64,000 nucleotides of DNA from Pseudomonas sp. KUIN-1. Its GTDB lineage: Bacteria; Pseudomonadota; Gammaproteobacteria; Pseudomonadales; Pseudomonadaceae. The stretch is from assembly GCF_009176725.1 (NCBI RefSeq), contig NZ_AP020337.1:1922001-1986000 (forward strand), in the 5' to 3' direction. The position numbers and the translations under genes are program-made. Shown piece after piece: positions 28,538 to 38,504 of this stretch; positions within the stretch are counted from its first letter, which is position 1; every line of letters begins with the position of its first letter. The notes under the pieces were generated by a model. The model saw nothing but the letters and a program-made list of their open reading frames with translations. It was not told the origin of the DNA and did not search any database.

Positions 28538-28560
28538 AGCGGGGGCGGGCGCAGCAGGCA

Positions 28561-30177
28561 TCAGAACAGCTTGCTGAACACCCAATACAACGAACCTGAC
28601 AAGAGGATCGCCGCCGGCAGGGTCAGCACCCAGGCAGTGGCCAGATTACGCAGGGTACGCATCTGCAGCCCCGAGCCATTGGCGACCATCGAACCGGCCA
28701 CGCCGGACGACAGCACATGGGTTGTGGATACCGGCAGCCCATACATGTCCGCCGCGCCGATCGTGAACATCGCCACAACCTCTGCCGACGCGCCCTGGGC
28801 GTAAGTCATGTGCGTCTTGCCGATGCGCTCGCCCACCGTCACCACGATACGCTTCCAGCCGACCATCGTGCCCAGCCCCAGGGCGATGGCCACGACAATC
28901 TTGACCCAGGTCGGAATGAACCGCGTGGCACTGTCGATCTGCCCCTTGAACGCCTCAAGCTTGGTCTTGGTATTCGCGTCGAAATCGCCGACCTTGTTTT
29001 TTTCCATCAGGCGGATGGTTTCCGAGGTCAGGTACATGTCGTTACGCACGTTGGTCACGGCTTCCGCAGGCACCTTCGACAGCGAGCCATAACTGGCGAC
29101 CTGATCGCCGATCTTGCCAGCCATCACCGCCAGCGCAGGGATCAGTTCAGGGCTCGCTTCCTTGCTGACCAAGTAATCCGACAGCGTCTTGCGCGCATCC
29201 CCGGGGGCCGGTTGAGGGACGCTGCGGAGCAACGCCTGCTGGGTTACTTCAGCCACAGCAGCGAACTGGGTAGCCTGTTCGGCGGGCATGGTGCGGTTCA
29301 GCGCATAAGCCATCGGCAGTGTGCCGACCAGAATCAGCATGATCAGGCCCATGCCTTTCTGCCCGTCGTTGGAGCCGTGCGCGAACGACACGCCCGTGCA
29401 GGTCACGATCAGCATGGCGCGAATCCACAACGGTGGCGGCGCATTGCCTTCCGGAGCCTTGTACAGCGCGCGGTTCTTGATGAACATGCGCATGGCCAGC
29501 AACAGCAACGCCGCACAGCCGAAGCCCACCAGGGGCGAGAGCAGCAGTGAGTAACCGATCTTGGTGGCTTGGGACCAGTCCACGCCGCTGGTGCCGTCGC
29601 GGCCGTGCATCAGGGCGTTGGCGATGCCGACCCCGATGATCGAACCGATCAGCGTGTGTGACGAGGACGCCGGCAGACCCAGCCACCAGGTGCCGAGGTT
29701 CCAGATGATCGCCGCGATCAACAGCGCGAAGATCATCGCGAAGCCCGCCGATGAGCCGGTTTGCAGGATCAGTTCCACCGGCAGCAGGGCAATGATGCCG
29801 AATGCCACCGCGCCGCTGGAAAACATCACGCCGAGAAAATTGAAGAAGCCTGACCAGACCACTGCAAAGCCGGGCGGCAGGGAGTGGGTGTAGATCACGG
29901 TGGCGACCGCGTTGGCCGTGTCATGAAAGCCGTTGACGAACTCGAAGCCCAAGGCGATCAGCAACGCTACACCCAACAGCACGAACGGGGTCCAGGTGGT
30001 GACCACCGTGCCCATGTCGTCAACGTCCTGTTTGAGGCTGTAGCCGGTGAACAGCAAGCCTGCGATGAGTATCGTGAAGAAAAGTATCATGGTCATTCGG
30101 CTGGGCTTGCGACCGAATTGACTCGCTGACAGGCTCGCCTTGCCGAGAGCGTCTGGAGACAGTGCGTTTGTAGCCAT
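28561..30177 (-). CDS. PiT-family inorganic phosphate transporter
   Basis: 538 residues from the ATG at 30177 (MATNALSP, AGGATTG upstream); upstream ATGs in frame are not supported by a ribosome site. It is a symporter of phosphate with H+ or Na+ and is independent of the Pst system. The duplicated PiT signature is visible in the N-terminal half (GFEFVNGFHDTANAVATVIYT) and C-terminal half (THMTYAQGASAEVVAMFTIGAADMYGLPVSTTHVLSSGV). A central hydrophilic loop of roughly 130 residues (about 330-460) separates the halves. No PhoU-like partner is next to it. Confidence 0.93.
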   Translation of the reverse strand: MATNALSPDALGKASLSASQFGRKPSRMTMILFFTILIAGLLFTGYSLKQDVDDMGTVVTTWTPFVLLGVALLIALGFEFVNGFHDTANAVATVIYTHSLPPGFAVVWSGFFNFLGVMFSSGAVAFGIIALLPVELILQTGSSAGFAMIFALLIAAIIWNLGTWWLGLPASSSHTLIGSIIGVGIANALMHGRDGTSGVDWSQATKIGYSLLLSPLVGFGCAALLLLAMRMFIKNRALYKAPEGNAPPPLWIRAMLIVTCTGVSFAHGSNDGQKGMGLIMLILVGTLPMAYALNRTMPAEQATQFAAVAEVTQQALLRSVPQPAPGDARKTLSDYLVSKEASPELIPALAVMAGKIGDQVASYGSLSKVPAEAVTNVRNDMYLTSETIRLMEKNKVGDFDANTKTKLEAFKGQIDSATRFIPTWVKIVVAIALGLGTMVGWKRIVVTVGERIGKTHMTYAQGASAEVVAMFTIGAADMYGLPVSTTHVLSSGVAGSMVANGSGLQMRTLRNLATAWVLTLPAAILLSGSLYWVFSKLF

Positions 30178-30264
30178 GTTCGCAATCCTGGATTGAAAGA
30201 ATATTGACATGGTCATTGCAAAATGTGACAGCGGTGAGACATGTAACAATTGATTGCGCTTTTG

Positions 30265-30287
30265 CGCCGGTTTTCTGACAACCGGCG
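30265..30287. terminator. Hairpin downstream of the CorA-like gene
   Basis: CGCCGGTT and AACCGGCG pair perfectly (8 bp) around a 7-base loop, 15 bases after the CorA-like stop on the minus strand. There is no U-tract, so terminator function is tentative. Confidence 0.4.
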
Positions 30288-30302
30288 GGTGCGGGTGCTG
30301 AT

Positions 30303-31322
30303 TCAGTAATCGCCGCGTTTGCGGAATGCCCAGCGCCCGGCGACCAGCGTGAAGGTCGCGACCAGCGCCACCAGAATCCAGAAGCCCTCAGGGTCAGAGG
30401 CCAGCGGTACGCCGCCCACGTTCATGCCGAAAAACCCGGCAACGATGTTGATCGGCAAGGCCAGAACAGTCACCACGGTCAGGGTAAACAGGGTTCTACT
30501 GCTCTGTTCGTTGAGGTTGGCGGCAATTTCTTCCTGCAACAGTTTGATGCGCTCGCCCAGCGCCGTCAGGTCGTTGATCACCAGTGAGGACTCTTCGATG
30601 GACTGACGCAACGCCTGGACATCCTGTTCGCGCAGCCATTGCGGAGGTTTGTGCAACAGGCGCATCAACGAACCGGGTTCCAGCGCCAGCAGGCGTTGCA
30701 GACGGACCAGCACCCGGCGCATGGCGCCGAGTTCGGAGCGATTGTTGCTCAGTCGCTGCGAAAGCAACTGATCTTCGATGCGGTCGACGTTGACGCTGGT
30801 CTTGCGCAGGAACTGCGTCAGCACTTCGCCCTGGTCGCTCAGCAGGTGGGCGAGGAGCTCCAGCGGTGAGTCGAATTGCTCGCCGCGCTTGACCGCCGAG
30901 CGCAGCTTGTCCACCGAACGCAGCGGCTGCAGCCGGGCGGTGATCAGCAAACGCTGGCGGGCACAGACCCACAGGGTGGAAATATCCGTCGAGAGCCTGT
31001 TGAAGTCGAACACCACATCGTTGACGACCGCCAGCAGCGTGGTATCCACGTGCTCGATCCGCGTCGAACGCGAGCCCTCGTGCAATGCTTCGAAAAACTC
31101 TTCCGGAAGGTCCAGCTGGGCTTTCATCCAGCGTTCGCAGGCCGCGTGCGAGAGGTTCAGGTGCAGCCAGATGAAGCCGTTTTCTTCGGGAGGGTTTTGC
31201 AGGTAATCCAGCGCGGCGGCCGAACCGATTTCCTGGCCACTTTCACCGTGGCGAAAACGGAAGCCGTAGAGCAGACCGAAAAGGTCGGAGTCCTGATGGT
31301 GGTGAGCGATACTGTGGTTCAT
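30303..31322 (-). CDS. CorA-family divalent cation transporter, ZntB-like
   Basis: 339 residues from the ATG at 31322 (MNHSIAHHHQD), where a His-rich start is seen; the longer frame upstream is Pro-rich and unlikely. It has the CorA layout: a long cytoplasmic funnel domain with a helical stalk, then two C-terminal spans (LFTLTVVTVLALPINIVAGFFGMNVGG and GFWILVALVATFTLVAGRW). The GMNVGG at the pore mouth is the GxN signature of the family. ZntB-type members move zinc; CorA moves magnesium. The ion cannot be settled from sequence. Confidence 0.9.
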   Translation of the reverse strand: MNHSIAHHHQDSDLFGLLYGFRFRHGESGQEIGSAAALDYLQNPPEENGFIWLHLNLSHAACERWMKAQLDLPEEFFEALHEGSRSTRIEHVDTTLLAVVNDVVFDFNRLSTDISTLWVCARQRLLITARLQPLRSVDKLRSAVKRGEQFDSPLELLAHLLSDQGEVLTQFLRKTSVNVDRIEDQLLSQRLSNNRSELGAMRRVLVRLQRLLALEPGSLMRLLHKPPQWLREQDVQALRQSIEESSLVINDLTALGERIKLLQEEIAANLNEQSSRTLFTLTVVTVLALPINIVAGFFGMNVGGVPLASDPEGFWILVALVATFTLVAGRWAFRKRGDY

Positions 31323-31494
31323 GGCTGTCCACGTGCGGCCTGGCCCGGGCAGGGGAGGCGAAGGCCGCATGATGACAAGGCGTTATTTCATATTTGTGAC
31401 AGCTTGTTGCCGGGTGTGACATCCGCCAGATCGAGAAACGACTGCATGGGCAGCCGTTCAGTCAATCGACAGCTCGCTACCGCCTCGACAGCGG

Positions 31495-32316
31495 TCAGAC
31501 CATCGCCAGTGGCACCTTGCGAGTCGGCGCAGGCCATGCCAGATCGATATCGGCCAGATCGCGCTCGGTCAGACGAATCTGCTCGGCAGCGATGTTCAGA
31601 CGGATGTGTTCCGGGTTGGTCGCCTTGGGAATGGCGATCATGTTGTCCTGGCGAAGCACCCACGCCAGGGAAATCTGCGCCGGTGTTGCATCGTGGCGTT
31701 TGGCGATTTCGTGCAGGGCAGGGTGGTAGAGCAGATCGCCAGCCTGGCCGATCGGGCAGTAAGCCATCAAGGGCAGATGACGGTCTGCGCTCCACAGCAT
31801 CAGGTCGAACTCGATGCCGCGCTGCTCCGGGTTGTAGAGCACCTGATTGGTGGCACAACGCGGGTTGTTGAGCTCGATCATGTCCGGCACATCAAAGTTG
31901 GACACCCCCCAGGCACCGATTTTGCCCGCTTCACGCAGACGCTCGAATGCCTCGACCGTCTCGGTCAGCGGGTACTGGCCTGGCCAGTGCAGCAAGTACA
32001 GATCGATGTAGTCGGTGTTCATTCGCCGCAGGCTGGCCTCGCACGCGGTTGGAATACCGGCGCGGCTGGCGTTGTGCGGGTAGACCTTGCTGACCACGAA
32101 TACCTTGTCCCGCTGTCCGGCAATGGCTTGCCCGACGATTTCCTCGGCAGCGCCATCGGCGTACATCTCGGCGGTGTCGATCAGGGTCAGGCCCTGTTCG
32201 ATACCGAGGCACAGGCCGGCGATTTCTGCCGAGCGCTGATGCCCTTTTTCACCCATGTGCCAGGTGCCCTGACCCAGCACTGGTACGGTTCTGCCTGCCA
32301 GTTCCAGTGTGCGCAT
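31495..32316 (-). CDS. Aldo/keto reductase (AKR), YeaE-like
   Basis: 273 residues from the ATG at 32316 (GCAGGGG upstream). NADPH-dependent carbonyl reductase with the AKR tetrad: Asp and Tyr in LIDTAEMYADG, Lys in VFVVSKVYPHN and His in YLLHWPG. The C-terminal phosphate-binding loop is AIPKATNPEHIRLN. QGTWHMGEK near the N-terminus resembles the YeaE/methylglyoxal reductase group. It lies alone between the CorA-like gene and a chemoreceptor gene. Confidence 0.9.
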   Translation of the reverse strand: MRTLELAGRTVPVLGQGTWHMGEKGHQRSAEIAGLCLGIEQGLTLIDTAEMYADGAAEEIVGQAIAGQRDKVFVVSKVYPHNASRAGIPTACEASLRRMNTDYIDLYLLHWPGQYPLTETVEAFERLREAGKIGAWGVSNFDVPDMIELNNPRCATNQVLYNPEQRGIEFDLMLWSADRHLPLMAYCPIGQAGDLLYHPALHEIAKRHDATPAQISLAWVLRQDNMIAIPKATNPEHIRLNIAAEQIRLTERDLADIDLAWPAPTRKVPLAMV

Positions 32317-32421
32317 GTGACCCCCTGCAATTAAATAAGCAGCTAATGAGCGGTTGAATAAGCAGGTCTCAGGCAACAAGAGGCGCACGAGGTTCCGTGA
32401 CACCCCAATCACAATGCAGAT

Positions 32422-34053
32422 TTAAACCCGGAACTGCTTCAGCAAGGTGTTCAACTCTTCGCTCAACCCGCGCAGGTGCAGACTGGCCGAAGTCGATTGT
32501 TCGGCGGCCAGTGCGGTGCTCTGGGACAGTTGCGCGGCCTGGGTGACATTCTGGTTGATGTCATCCACCACGTGCGTCTGCTGCAGGGTGGCGCTGGCGA
32601 TCGATGCATTCAGGCTGTTGAGGTTGCGCAGCGCCTGACTGATGGAGGTCAGGCTCTGGCCGGCCTGATTGGCCTGCTCGATGGTCAACTGCGAAGAGCG
32701 GCTGCTGTCACCGATCACCTTGACCGCTGCATCGGAATGCTTTTGCAGGCGTTCGATCATTGACTGGATTTCTGCGGTCGATTTCTGCGTGCGCTGGGCC
32801 AGCAGACGCACTTCGTCGGCCACTACGGCAAAGCCGCGGCCCTGCTCGCCGGCACGCGCGGCTTCGATGGCGGCATTCAGCGCCAGCAGGTTGGTCTGCT
32901 CGGCAATCGAACTGATCACTTCCAGTACGCTGCCGATCTGCGTGCTCTCGCTGGCCAGGCTCTGCATCACTTGCACGGCCTGACCGATGGTGCTGGAGAG
33001 GTGTTCGATCTGGCGCAGGCTGTTATCGATATTGATTTGCCCCTGCTGTGCCTGCGACTCGGCATCGCGCATTTCGCTGGCGGCATGTTCAGCGTTCTTG
33101 GCCACGTCCTGCACGCCGTAGGTCACTTCGTTGACCGCAGTGGCAACCAGGTCCATCTGTTGCGATTGTTGCTCGCTGCGGCTCTGCGCCTGTTCAGCGT
33201 TGCTGCCCAGATCGGTCGAGGCCTGGCCCAGCGCCACAGCCGAGTGCTGCAACTGACCGACGACATTGCGCAGCTTGGCGACAAAGGCATTGAAGTGCGT
33301 ACCCAGCTCGGTTATTTCATCCTTGCCGTGGGTTTCCAGCGTGCGGGTCAGATCGCTCTCGCCACTGGCAATGCTGGCCATCGCACCGACCGCCGCTCTG
33401 AGAGGGCGCACAATGCTGCGTACGATCGTGACCAGCAGCAACACCATGATCAGCACGATGCCGGCGATGAACATCCCGGCGTTCCACAGTTGGGTCTTGA
33501 ACTCCGCCGCTACGTCATCCACGTAAACGCCGGACCCCAGAATCCAGCCCCATGGTTGAAACAGCTGCACGTAGGAGGTCTTTTTCACCGGCTCGCTGGC
33601 ACCGGGCTTGGGCCAGCGATAATTGACCATCCCGGCACCCTGGGCTTTGACCAGCGTGACCATTTCATTGAACACCGCAAAGCCGTCCGGGTCCTTGATG
33701 GTCGATAGATCCTGGCCTTCGAGCTTGGCGTTGGTGGGGTGCATGATCATCACCGGGCGCAGGTCGTTGATCCAGAAGTAGTCGCTCTGGCTGTAACGCA
33801 GGCTCTTTATCTCTTTCAAGGCTTGCTGTTGCGCAGCCTCGCGGGTCATGCCGCCGGCGGCTTCAAGCCCTTGATAGAAGGAGAGGATGCCGCTGGCCGT
33901 CTGCACCACATGCATGGTTTTCTCGGCCTTGGCCTGATACAGGTCATTATGCAGTTGCCTGAGCAGCGTCGCCGAAAGGACGAAGAGCATCAGTACTGAA
34001 ACGACAAGAATCAGCCACAGACGGCGGCTGATGGACAAACTGCGCATACTCAT
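32422..34053 (-). CDS. Methyl-accepting chemotaxis protein with periplasmic Cache domain
   Basis: 543 residues from the ATG at 34053 (GGGA eight bases upstream); several nearby in-frame ATGs make the exact start uncertain. Topology: TM1 ([20 protein letters not shown]), a single-Cache sensor ([48 protein letters not shown]), TM2 ([20 protein letters not shown]), HAMP, and a cytoplasmic signalling hairpin with the conserved tip [32 protein letters not shown]. Single-Cache receptors of this class often sense C2/C3 carboxylic acids; the ligand here is unknown. No CheB/CheR genes are near. Confidence 0.93.
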   Translation of the reverse strand: MSMRSLSISRRLWLILVVSVLMLFVLSATLLRQLHNDLYQAKAEKTMHVVQTASGILSFYQGLEAAGGMTREAAQQQALKEIKSLRYSQSDYFWINDLRPVMIMHPTNAKLEGQDLSTIKDPDGFAVFNEMVTLVKAQGAGMVNYRWPKPGASEPVKKTSYVQLFQPWGWILGSGVYVDDVAAEFKTQLWNAGMFIAGIVLIMVLLLVTIVRSIVRPLRAAVGAMASIASGESDLTRTLETHGKDEITELGTHFNAFVAKLRNVVGQLQHSAVALGQASTDLGSNAEQAQSRSEQQSQQMDLVATAVNEVTYGVQDVAKNAEHAASEMRDAESQAQQGQINIDNSLRQIEHLSSTIGQAVQVMQSLASESTQIGSVLEVISSIAEQTNLLALNAAIEAARAGEQGRGFAVVADEVRLLAQRTQKSTAEIQSMIERLQKHSDAAVKVIGDSSRSSQLTIEQANQAGQSLTSISQALRNLNSLNASIASATLQQTHVVDDINQNVTQAAQLSQSTALAAEQSTSASLHLRGLSEELNTLLKQFRV

Positions 34054-34407
34054 GATCGGCATCCCATGCATTATTTTTTTTCTTCTGATGACTCTGATCC
34101 GCGCAGCGCGCGATTCAGGGCCTTTCAAGCATCTCGGCGCGTAATGACCAAACATGAGCGGTCGGTCACACTTTTTAGCGGCGTACACGGGTATGGCGAA
34201 AGGCTTACAGCAACAGACGCGATTGGCTCTATCGACTGACCCTCAGTGAATGTAGGATCCAATTCAACAGCTGCAGCGAAGGAACGCCGCAGTGATCAGG
34301 GAGGATCGACCATTGCCAGGAGGCTACTGACAGGATGTCGGAATGGTCATGTTGCAAAACCACCCGCTTCGGCGGGTTTTTTGCGTCTGCAGGAAAGCAG
34401 GGTGGGT
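34054..34407. other. Intergenic region upstream of the chemoreceptor gene
   Basis: 354 bases with no credible gene. It holds the upstream region of the chemoreceptor gene, including an A/T-rich run of T at about 34074-34082, and the terminator at 34355-34383. Confidence 0.6.
34355..34383. terminator. Terminator downstream of tetR-like gene
   Basis: CAAAACCACCCGCTTCGGCGGGTTTTTTG: CCCGC/GCGGG stem with TTCG loop flanked by A and T runs. It ends the minus-strand tetR-like transcript and is even stronger for plus-strand transcription. Confidence 0.85.
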
Positions 34408-35016
34408 TCAGCGGTCCGGCTCGCAGCCTTTGAGCACCAGCCTGAGGATGGTCCGGGTGGCCGCCTCGTAATCGGCATCCTGCAGTTTTGCCTTGCCGGT
34501 GACCGTTGCGATCTGCCAGTCGAAATCGGCGTAGGTCTGGGTCGCGGCCCAGATGGTGAACATCAGGTGATGAGGATCGAGCGGGGCGATCTGTCCGCTG
34601 TCGATCCAGGCCTGGATGCATTCGATGTTGTGCCGTGCCTGGCCATTGAGCTGTTCGATCTGCTGCGCTGTCAGGTGCGGGGCGCCATGCATGATCTCGC
34701 TGGCGAACACTTTCGAGGCGAAGGGCAGATCACGGGAAATCTGGATTTTCGAACGGATATAGCGGCTGAGGACTTCGGCAGGCACGCCTTCGGGGTTGAA
34801 GGGCGTCGACGCACGCAGAATGGGCTCGATGATGCTTTCCAGCACCTCGCGATAGAGGTTTTCCTTGGATTTGAAGTAGTAATAGACGTTGGGCTTGGGG
34901 ACACCGGCTTTGGCCGCGATATCGCTGGTCTTGCTGGCGGCGAAGCCCTTGTCGGCGAATTCCTCGCTGGCAGCGCGCAGGATGAGTTCTTTGTTGCGCT
35001 CGCGGATACTGCTCAT
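34408..35016 (-). CDS. TetR-family regulator, RutR/YcdC-like
   Basis: 202 residues. The N-terminal HTH is typical (ILRAASEEFADKGFAASKTSDIAAKAGVPKPNVYYYFKSKENLYREVL). The ligand domain has the YcdC-type wording (FASEIMHGAPHLT, then DPHHLMFTIWAATQTYADFDWQI), close to RutR, which senses uracil/thymine and controls pyrimidine breakdown. No pyrimidine catabolism gene lies beside it in this window, so the role is uncertain. It is flanked by a strong terminator. Confidence 0.88.
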   Translation of the reverse strand: MSSIRERNKELILRAASEEFADKGFAASKTSDIAAKAGVPKPNVYYYFKSKENLYREVLESIIEPILRASTPFNPEGVPAEVLSRYIRSKIQISRDLPFASKVFASEIMHGAPHLTAQQIEQLNGQARHNIECIQAWIDSGQIAPLDPHHLMFTIWAATQTYADFDWQIATVTGKAKLQDADYEAATRTILRLVLKGCEPDR

Positions 35017-35121
35017 GACCCGGTTATTCCCTTGCCTGCATGGCGGTCGCGCATGTTAGCACCGGGTTTGCGCAGCGCTCAATGTTGACGGCCCGGGGCA
35101 GGGTTGCACCGGGCCGTTTAC

Positions 35122-37992
35122 TCAGGCACCCATCAGTTCCTGGACTCTGGCGGCCAACGCTTCAATCGCAAACGGCTTGGTCAGTACGCGCATTCCTGGC
35201 CCGAGCTGTTCGTCACCGATGGCGGCGTTTTCCGCGTAGCCGGTGATGAACAGGGTTTTCAGATGCGGGCGGACCTCGCGTCCGGCATCGGCCATTTGTC
35301 GTCCGTTCATGCCGCCCGGCAAACCCACGTCAGTGATGAGCAGGTCGATATGCACATCCGAACGCAGCAGCTTGAGGCCAGCCAGGCTGTCGGCGGCTTC
35401 GATCAGCGTATAGCCCAGGTCGCCGAGGGCGTCGGTGAGCAGCATGCGCACCGTGGGTTCGTCGTCCACGATCAGGATGGTTTCCCCGGACTGGGTGAAC
35501 TCGAACGGTGCCTTGTGCACATCGCCTTCGTCTCTGGCCGCAGTGCCGTCGTAGCGAGGCAGGTACAGGGATATCGCGGTTCCCTTGCCGACCTCTGACT
35601 GAATACGCACCCGTCCGCCAGACTGATTGGCGAACCCGTAAATCATCGACAGACCCAGCCCGGTGCCCTGGCCAATGGGCTTGGTGGTGAAGAACGGGTC
35701 GAATGCCTTGGCGATGACATCAGGCGTCATGCCGGTACCGGTATCGGTGACGCACAGCGACAGATAGTGGCCCTCAGGCATATCGTGTGCGCGTGCCACA
35801 TCGCCGTCTATCCAGCGGTTGCTCGCCTCGATGGTGATGCGTCCGCCGTCCGGCATGGCATCGCGGGCGTTGATGCACAGGTTCAGCAGCGCGTTTTCCA
35901 GCTGGCTGGCGTCGACCAGTGTCGGCCACAGCCCCGTGGCACCCAGGGTCTCGACCACGATGCTGGGGCCGACGGTGCGCTGGATCAGGTCGGTCATGCC
36001 TTTCATCAGCCTGTTCACGTCAGTCGGCTGCGGGTCCAGGGTCTGGCGGCGAGAGAAGGCCAGCAGCCGGTGCGTCAGAGCCGCGGCACGTTTGGCCGCG
36101 CCCTGGGCCGTCACGATGTACTTGTCGACCTCGCCCCAGCGCCCTTGCTCGATCCGGGTGCCCATCAGTTCCAGAGCCCCGGAAATGCCTGCCAGCAGGT
36201 TGTTGAAGTCGTGGGCGAGGCCACCGGTCAGTTGCCCGACCGCTTCCATTTTCTGCGACTGGCGCAGCTTCTCTTCGGCCTGCATGAGCTCGGTGGTGCG
36301 CGCTGCCACGCGTTGCTCAAGCGTGTCGTTGAGGGCACGCAGCGCGGCAGTGGCACGGTCGCGTTCTGCCGCCACGGCGCGCCGTTCGTCAACGTTGATG
36401 AGCACGCCGGGGAAGCTCAGTGGCGTGCCATCCTCGGCCCGGTCGACCCGGCCGTTGGCTTCGATCCAGTAGTAGATGCCATCAGTACGACGAACGCGGT
36501 ACTGGTGGGCGTAAACACGCCCGTTGGTGATGACCGCATTGATCGCAGTGATCAGGCCTTGCTTGTCTTCCGGGTGAACAGTGGCAATGACTTGCTCCAG
36601 ACTCAGGCCTTCACGGCCCAGCGCGGGGTCCAGACCGAAGGCCTTGGCGAAGGCTTCGTCGACGGTAAAGCGATCGGTCGGCAAGTCCCAGTGCCAGGTG
36701 CCGATGATTGCACCGGCGGCCAGGGCGAGCTGAACGCGGTCGATGTTTTCGCGTGCGACGGCCTCGCTGGTGCGCAAGCGCTCCTCGGCATCGCGTCGCG
36801 CCGTCACATCGCTGAAGATCACCGCAATCTGCCGATCAGCCGGTTCACCGACACGCACCGCCTTGACTTCGAACCAGCGCTCGAACGCCTTGGCATAGTT
36901 CTCGAAGCTGGCAGGCTCGCCGGTTTTGGCGACGTTGCCATAGGCTTCGAACCAGAACCGCTCCAGGTCCGGCGCGAACTCGGTCACCCACTTGCCGCGC
37001 AAATCGACACCGGCCTGACGTTCAAAGGCAGGGTTGGCCTCGATGAAGCGGTAGTCCACCGGGCTGTCATCGGCATCGAACCTGACCTGAATGATGGCGA
37101 ATGCGGCTTCGATGGTCTCCAGCATGGCCCTCGAGCGCTCTTCGCTCTGGCGCAGCGCCGTCTCGGCCTTGCGCATCTGCGACATGTCGAGCATTGCGCC
37201 GATCATGCGCACCGCCTGGCCGTCGATATCGCGTATCACATGACCGCGGTCCAGTACGTCGGCATAGGACCCGTCCAGACGACGAAAGCGGTATTCGTCT
37301 GTCCAGGCAGTGCCATTGCCGTCGATCACGGCATGAATGGAGTTGTATACGCGGGTGCGGTCGTCGGGATGGATCTGGCCCATCCACCAGTCACCGGACT
37401 TGTCCAGCGTTGCCAGCGGGTGGCCGTAAGCCTCTTCCAGCGCGTCGTTCCAGAGCACCAGATTGGTTGCAAAGTCCCAGTCCCAGATCGAGTCATTGGT
37501 CGCCTTGGCGGCCAGCCGGTAACGTTCCTGGGCTTCTTCGGTCGCGCGGCCGGCCAGATGCTCGCGGGTACGGTCGCGCAGGATTTTCACGAAACCGAGG
37601 TGGGTATTGTTCTCATCGTAGAGCGGCATCATCTCGCCTGATGCCCAGAACAGCTCACCGTCCTTGCGCAGGTGCCAGCGCTCGTCCGACGCCCGGCCTA
37701 CGCTCAGCGCAAGCTGCATTTCATGTTCGACCCGGTTGCTGGCCAGGTCTTCGGGCGTAAAGAAACGCTTGGCGCTCTGACCGACCATCTCTTCCTGGGT
37801 CCAGCCCAGAACCTGCTCTGCGCCCGGGTTCCAGTCGGTGATGATGCCGTTGCCATCGGTCAGGATCATGGCGAAATCCATCGCGCTGTCAAAGACTGCG
37901 CGCTGGCGTGCCGCCCGGGCGACGGCTGCGGGTCGACAGGTATTCGTTGCGGCGTCGATGCCGGCTTCTTCAAGCATTCTGCGCAGGTCCAC
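35122..37992 (-). CDS. Hybrid sensor histidine kinase with four PAS domains and a receiver
   Basis: 956 residues from a GTG at 37992; the true start may be a CTG at 38031, four bases from a perfect GGAGG (38036-38040). No membrane segment is visible, so this is probably a cytoplasmic sensor. Order: PAS1 (about 30-140, FAMILTDGNGIITDWNPGAE), PAS2 with PAC (about 150-275), PAS3 (about 285-400), PAS4 (about 420-545), a short coiled coil, HisKA with phospho-acceptor H594 in GGLAHDFNN, HATPase (NARDAMPDGG, DTGTGM, GTGLGLSM), and a C-terminal receiver with phospho-acceptor D888 in ITDVGLPGG. It has no DNA-binding output; a partner regulator would be elsewhere. Several Pseudomonas kinases of this type sense blue light, but PAS1 shows NxxAxxx without the LOV Cys motif. 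Confidence 0.92.
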   Translation of the reverse strand: MDLRRMLEEAGIDAATNTCRPAAVARAARQRAVFDSAMDFAMILTDGNGIITDWNPGAEQVLGWTQEEMVGQSAKRFFTPEDLASNRVEHEMQLALSVGRASDERWHLRKDGELFWASGEMMPLYDENNTHLGFVKILRDRTREHLAGRATEEAQERYRLAAKATNDSIWDWDFATNLVLWNDALEEAYGHPLATLDKSGDWWMGQIHPDDRTRVYNSIHAVIDGNGTAWTDEYRFRRLDGSYADVLDRGHVIRDIDGQAVRMIGAMLDMSQMRKAETALRQSEERSRAMLETIEAAFAIIQVRFDADDSPVDYRFIEANPAFERQAGVDLRGKWVTEFAPDLERFWFEAYGNVAKTGEPASFENYAKAFERWFEVKAVRVGEPADRQIAVIFSDVTARRDAEERLRTSEAVARENIDRVQLALAAGAIIGTWHWDLPTDRFTVDEAFAKAFGLDPALGREGLSLEQVIATVHPEDKQGLITAINAVITNGRVYAHQYRVRRTDGIYYWIEANGRVDRAEDGTPLSFPGVLINVDERRAVAAERDRATAALRALNDTLEQRVAARTTELMQAEEKLRQSQKMEAVGQLTGGLAHDFNNLLAGISGALELMGTRIEQGRWGEVDKYIVTAQGAAKRAAALTHRLLAFSRRQTLDPQPTDVNRLMKGMTDLIQRTVGPSIVVETLGATGLWPTLVDASQLENALLNLCINARDAMPDGGRITIEASNRWIDGDVARAHDMPEGHYLSLCVTDTGTGMTPDVIAKAFDPFFTTKPIGQGTGLGLSMIYGFANQSGGRVRIQSEVGKGTAISLYLPRYDGTAARDEGDVHKAPFEFTQSGETILIVDDEPTVRMLLTDALGDLGYTLIEAADSLAGLKLLRSDVHIDLLITDVGLPGGMNGRQMADAGREVRPHLKTLFITGYAENAAIGDEQLGPGMRVLTKPFAIEALAARVQELMGA

Positions 37993-38504
37993 GATCTGCG
38001 CCTCCAGCTCTTCTCTTGTCAGGTCTTTCAGAGCGCCTCCCGCTCACACGTTATGTTTGGCATGGGCGGAAACTTGCCGATGGCCTGCTTTGCACGGTCT
38101 GCTTTCCCTCGGCAGGCAGTGCCTGATGGGCGTCTTTCTATGGCGACCACCATACAGTCATTGCCGCGCCTGAGCTCACGTCCTGCCGTGACTGCAGCGC
38201 AGTGGCTGCGTCAGTGGACACCTGCCGACGAATCGGGTTTCGAAGGATCAGAATTTAAAACAGCCATTGTGTCCTGCGCCGGTTCCGGGGACATGTTCAA
38301 AGGCGCAGCGATTTTCCCGGGTATTCATCGGCCTGGGGGCGGCTTTCTTTAGAGAATGTCAGGCCTGGGTAACAACTTTGTTTGCAGGCTGCACACATTG
38401 CTCATTACCTGATGCGGGTGGGGCTTTCGAGTCAGCCTTTTTTCGGGGTTCTTCGGAACGCGTGCTAGGATTTACCCTTTCGTTATGCGAAACGTGCCCT
38501 TCGT
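37993..38504. other. Intergenic region, mostly featureless
   Basis: 512 bases between the divergent kinase and tetR-like genes. It contains the GGAGG site and possible extended N-terminus of the kinase (38001-38040) and a dyad before the tetR-like gene; I see no other gene in it. Confidence 0.55.
38478..38492. promoter_or_regulatory. Candidate operator before tetR-like gene
   Basis: TTTCG-TTATG-CGAAA, a 5-bp inverted repeat 12 bases upstream of the ATG, where a TetR repressor could act on its own promoter. The dyad is short; binding is inferred. Confidence 0.35.

Noticed and set aside
36000..36500. LOV-type photosensor in the hybrid kinase
   Set aside because: The PAS domains lack the conserved Cys motif (NCRFLQ) required for flavin adduct formation.
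35767..37641. 624-codon frame antisense to the hybrid kinase
   Set aside because: Shadow of the kinase frame; protein composition is Val/Gly/Arg-rich without domain motifs.
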